A stretch of 5,411 nucleotides of DNA from Bryobacterales bacterium (GTDB lineage Bacteria > Cyanobacteriota > Vampirovibrionia > Obscuribacterales > Obscuribacteraceae): the NCBI GenBank assembly GCA_903970295.1, contig CAJCHQ010000540.1:1-5411 (forward strand), read 5' to 3'. The notes below the pieces were generated by a model. The model worked only from the letters and a program-made list of their open reading frames with translations. It was not told where the DNA came from and searched no databases. A program made the position numbers and the translations under genes. Of the stretch, positions 4,492 to 5,411 are shown one piece after another (the stretch's first letter is position 1; every line of letters starts with the position of its first letter).

Positions 4492-5411
4492 GTGAAAGAA
4501 TTCTTTCAAAGCGCTTTTGTGGCGCTTATCTTCACGCGTTCATCGTTTTGGATTTGGACGACCGGTGCGCTTCTAGTGCTGGCTGTCGGTATCTATTTCC
4601 AATTTCTTGATCCTGTGACTATCAACGTTGATGGTGCGTTCCTGCTGCAATGTGCGCAGATGCTAGTGCTCGGAAAAGTCCCCTATGTAGGCGTTTACGA
4701 CAATAATCCGCCCCTGGCGATGTATTTGCATGTGATACCAGTGCTGGTAGCGCGCCTGACTCCGCTCCACGTTGTCACGGTGTTCATCTTATGCATTGCG
4801 GCATTAGCATTTTTTTCACTTATCTGGTGTGTATTGATTTTTAATCGCTGCGGACGGGCTCAACAGTTGGCTTATCTCGGTCCTCTCCTTTTCGCCATGA
4901 GTATGATCACATTCACGATCGGAGCTGATTACGGACAACGCGAACATTTTTTTGTCTTGACCTGCCTGCCATTTTTTATGTTGCGGCTGTTTCGCTGGCA
5001 ATCTGCCGACGACGAATCTGGATTCGTGACAAGCAAGATTGAATGTTTGCTCGCAGGCATTCTCGCAGGCATCGGGATGTGCCTGAAACCATACTTTTTG
5101 CTGCCTTTTATACTTTCTGACTTGGTTTGTTTTTGGCAGCGGCGCAAGACAAACGTGTTCTTTGCTCCAGAAAATTTGGGAGTAATTGCAGCCGGATTGC
5201 TCTACGCTTTGCACTTCGCTTTCTGTCCTAAAGTAATGCAGGATGCTTTTTTCGGCTTCATTGTCCCTCTGGTTTTGAACGGCTACGGAGCTTATGATTG
5301 TGATTCTGGTGACCTGTGGCCAGTGTCGTTGCCCGAATTCTATGGTGGCATTTTCTTCGGCGTGCCGTTGTTTCTGCCAGCGTTCATGGCGGTCGCCGTT
5401 ATTCTGGCTGT
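4492..5411 (+). CDS. GT-C-type membrane glycosyltransferase-like protein, N-terminal part (runs off right edge)
   Basis: The frame is open without a stop for 306 codons to the window edge. The product is strongly hydrophobic, with at least six membrane segments (about 19-38, 79-90, 95-117, 125-145, 186-215, 228-246, and more near 252-262 and 287-306). After the first helix comes NVDGAF, then LVLGKVPYVGVYDNNPPLAMY (within 58-78), which mirrors the first-loop pattern GxxPYxDxxDxxPP of ArnT/PMT-like GT-C glycosyltransferases (PMT_2/GT39/GT83 type). D47 is the candidate acidic residue of that loop. YGQREHFFVLTCLP (148-160) and LKPYFLLP (198-205) recall uncharacterised members of that group. Such enzymes move a sugar from a polyprenyl-phosphate donor to a lipid, glycan or protein outside the membrane; acceptor and donor are unknown here. 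The start is uncertain: GTG 4492 is preferred, with TTG 4456 and GTG 4519 possible, and none has a clear ribosome binding site. The gene diverges from the exported-protein operon. Confidence 0.85.
   Translation, partial: MKEFFQSAFVALIFTRSSFWIWTTGALLVLAVGIYFQFLDPVTINVDGAFLLQCAQMLVLGKVPYVGVYDNNPPLAMYLHVIPVLVARLTPLHVVTVFILCIAALAFFSLIWCVLIFNRCGRAQQLAYLGPLLFAMSMITFTIGADYGQREHFFVLTCLPFFMLRLFRWQSADDESGFVTSKIECLLAGILAGIGMCLKPYFLLPFILSDLVCFWQRRKTNVFFAPENLGVIAAGLLYALHFAFCPKVMQDAFFGFIVPLVLNGYGAYDCDSGDLWPVSLPEFYGGIFFGVPLFLPAFMAVAVILA
4493..4508. promoter_or_regulatory. 16-bp perfect palindrome TGAAAGAATTCTTTCA
   Basis: This perfect dyad without spacer lies at the divergent junction and overlaps the proposed GTG start of the glycosyltransferase-like gene, about 80 bp upstream of the -35 box of the exported-protein promoter. 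It could be an operator for a dimeric regulator, or be chance sequence within the first codons (KEFFQ). Confidence 0.4.

Noticed and set aside
4816..5214. Minus-strand frames of 132 and 72 codons opposite the glycosyltransferase-like gene
   Set aside because: The plus strand is open for over 900 bases with membrane helices and GT-C motifs; the antisense translations are Lys/Gln-rich shadows.

Overview
The window carries six protein-coding genes. Two of them run off the edges: a kinase cut at the left edge and a membrane glycosyltransferase cut at the right edge. By eye the base composition is balanced and the genes look bacterial. Three perfect copies of the octamer GCGATCGC (the HIP1 palindrome known from Cyanobacteria) occur in 5.4 kb, where chance predicts about 0.1. 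Together with a Hanks-type Ser/Thr kinase and envelope genes lacking operon partners I recognise, this hints at the phylum Cyanobacteriota, possibly a non-photosynthetic lineage such as Melainabacteria/Vampirovibrionia. That placement is an inference; there is no rRNA or marker gene in the window.

Layout from left to right. Positions 1-314 (minus) hold the N-terminus of a Ser/Thr protein kinase, with glycine-rich loop and catalytic lysine visible. Positions 315-585 are a divergent intergenic stretch with two back-to-back stem-loops. A plus-strand gene ending at 1353 encodes an unrecognised membrane protein: an N-terminal membrane segment, a beta-strand-like domain, a second hydrophobic segment and a C-terminal CxxC...CxxC zinc ribbon. 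It converges on a minus-strand Blc-type lipocalin (1422-1979), which has an excellent ribosome binding site and two 11-bp near-repeats 22 bp apart in its upstream region.

Next on the minus strand come an OafA/YrhL-like acyltransferase-3 membrane enzyme (2155-3372) and, 31 bp upstream of it, an unrecognised exported His-rich protein (3404-4345) with a signal peptide, a late membrane segment and a promoter candidate just upstream. These two probably form an operon. Divergent from them, from about 4492 to the right edge, is a multi-span GT-C-type glycosyltransferase-like protein with a 16-bp perfect palindrome at its start.

How the genes fit together: four of the six products are membrane or exported proteins. 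The acyltransferase and the glycosyltransferase-like protein could both act on a surface glycan or glycolipid, and the lipocalin could handle lipids in the envelope. The kinase is divergent from the zinc-ribbon protein and need not be linked to the rest. I see no phage, IS, CRISPR, tRNA or recognisable defence system. The least explained items are the zinc-ribbon membrane protein, the His-rich exported protein and the structured intergenic DNA.
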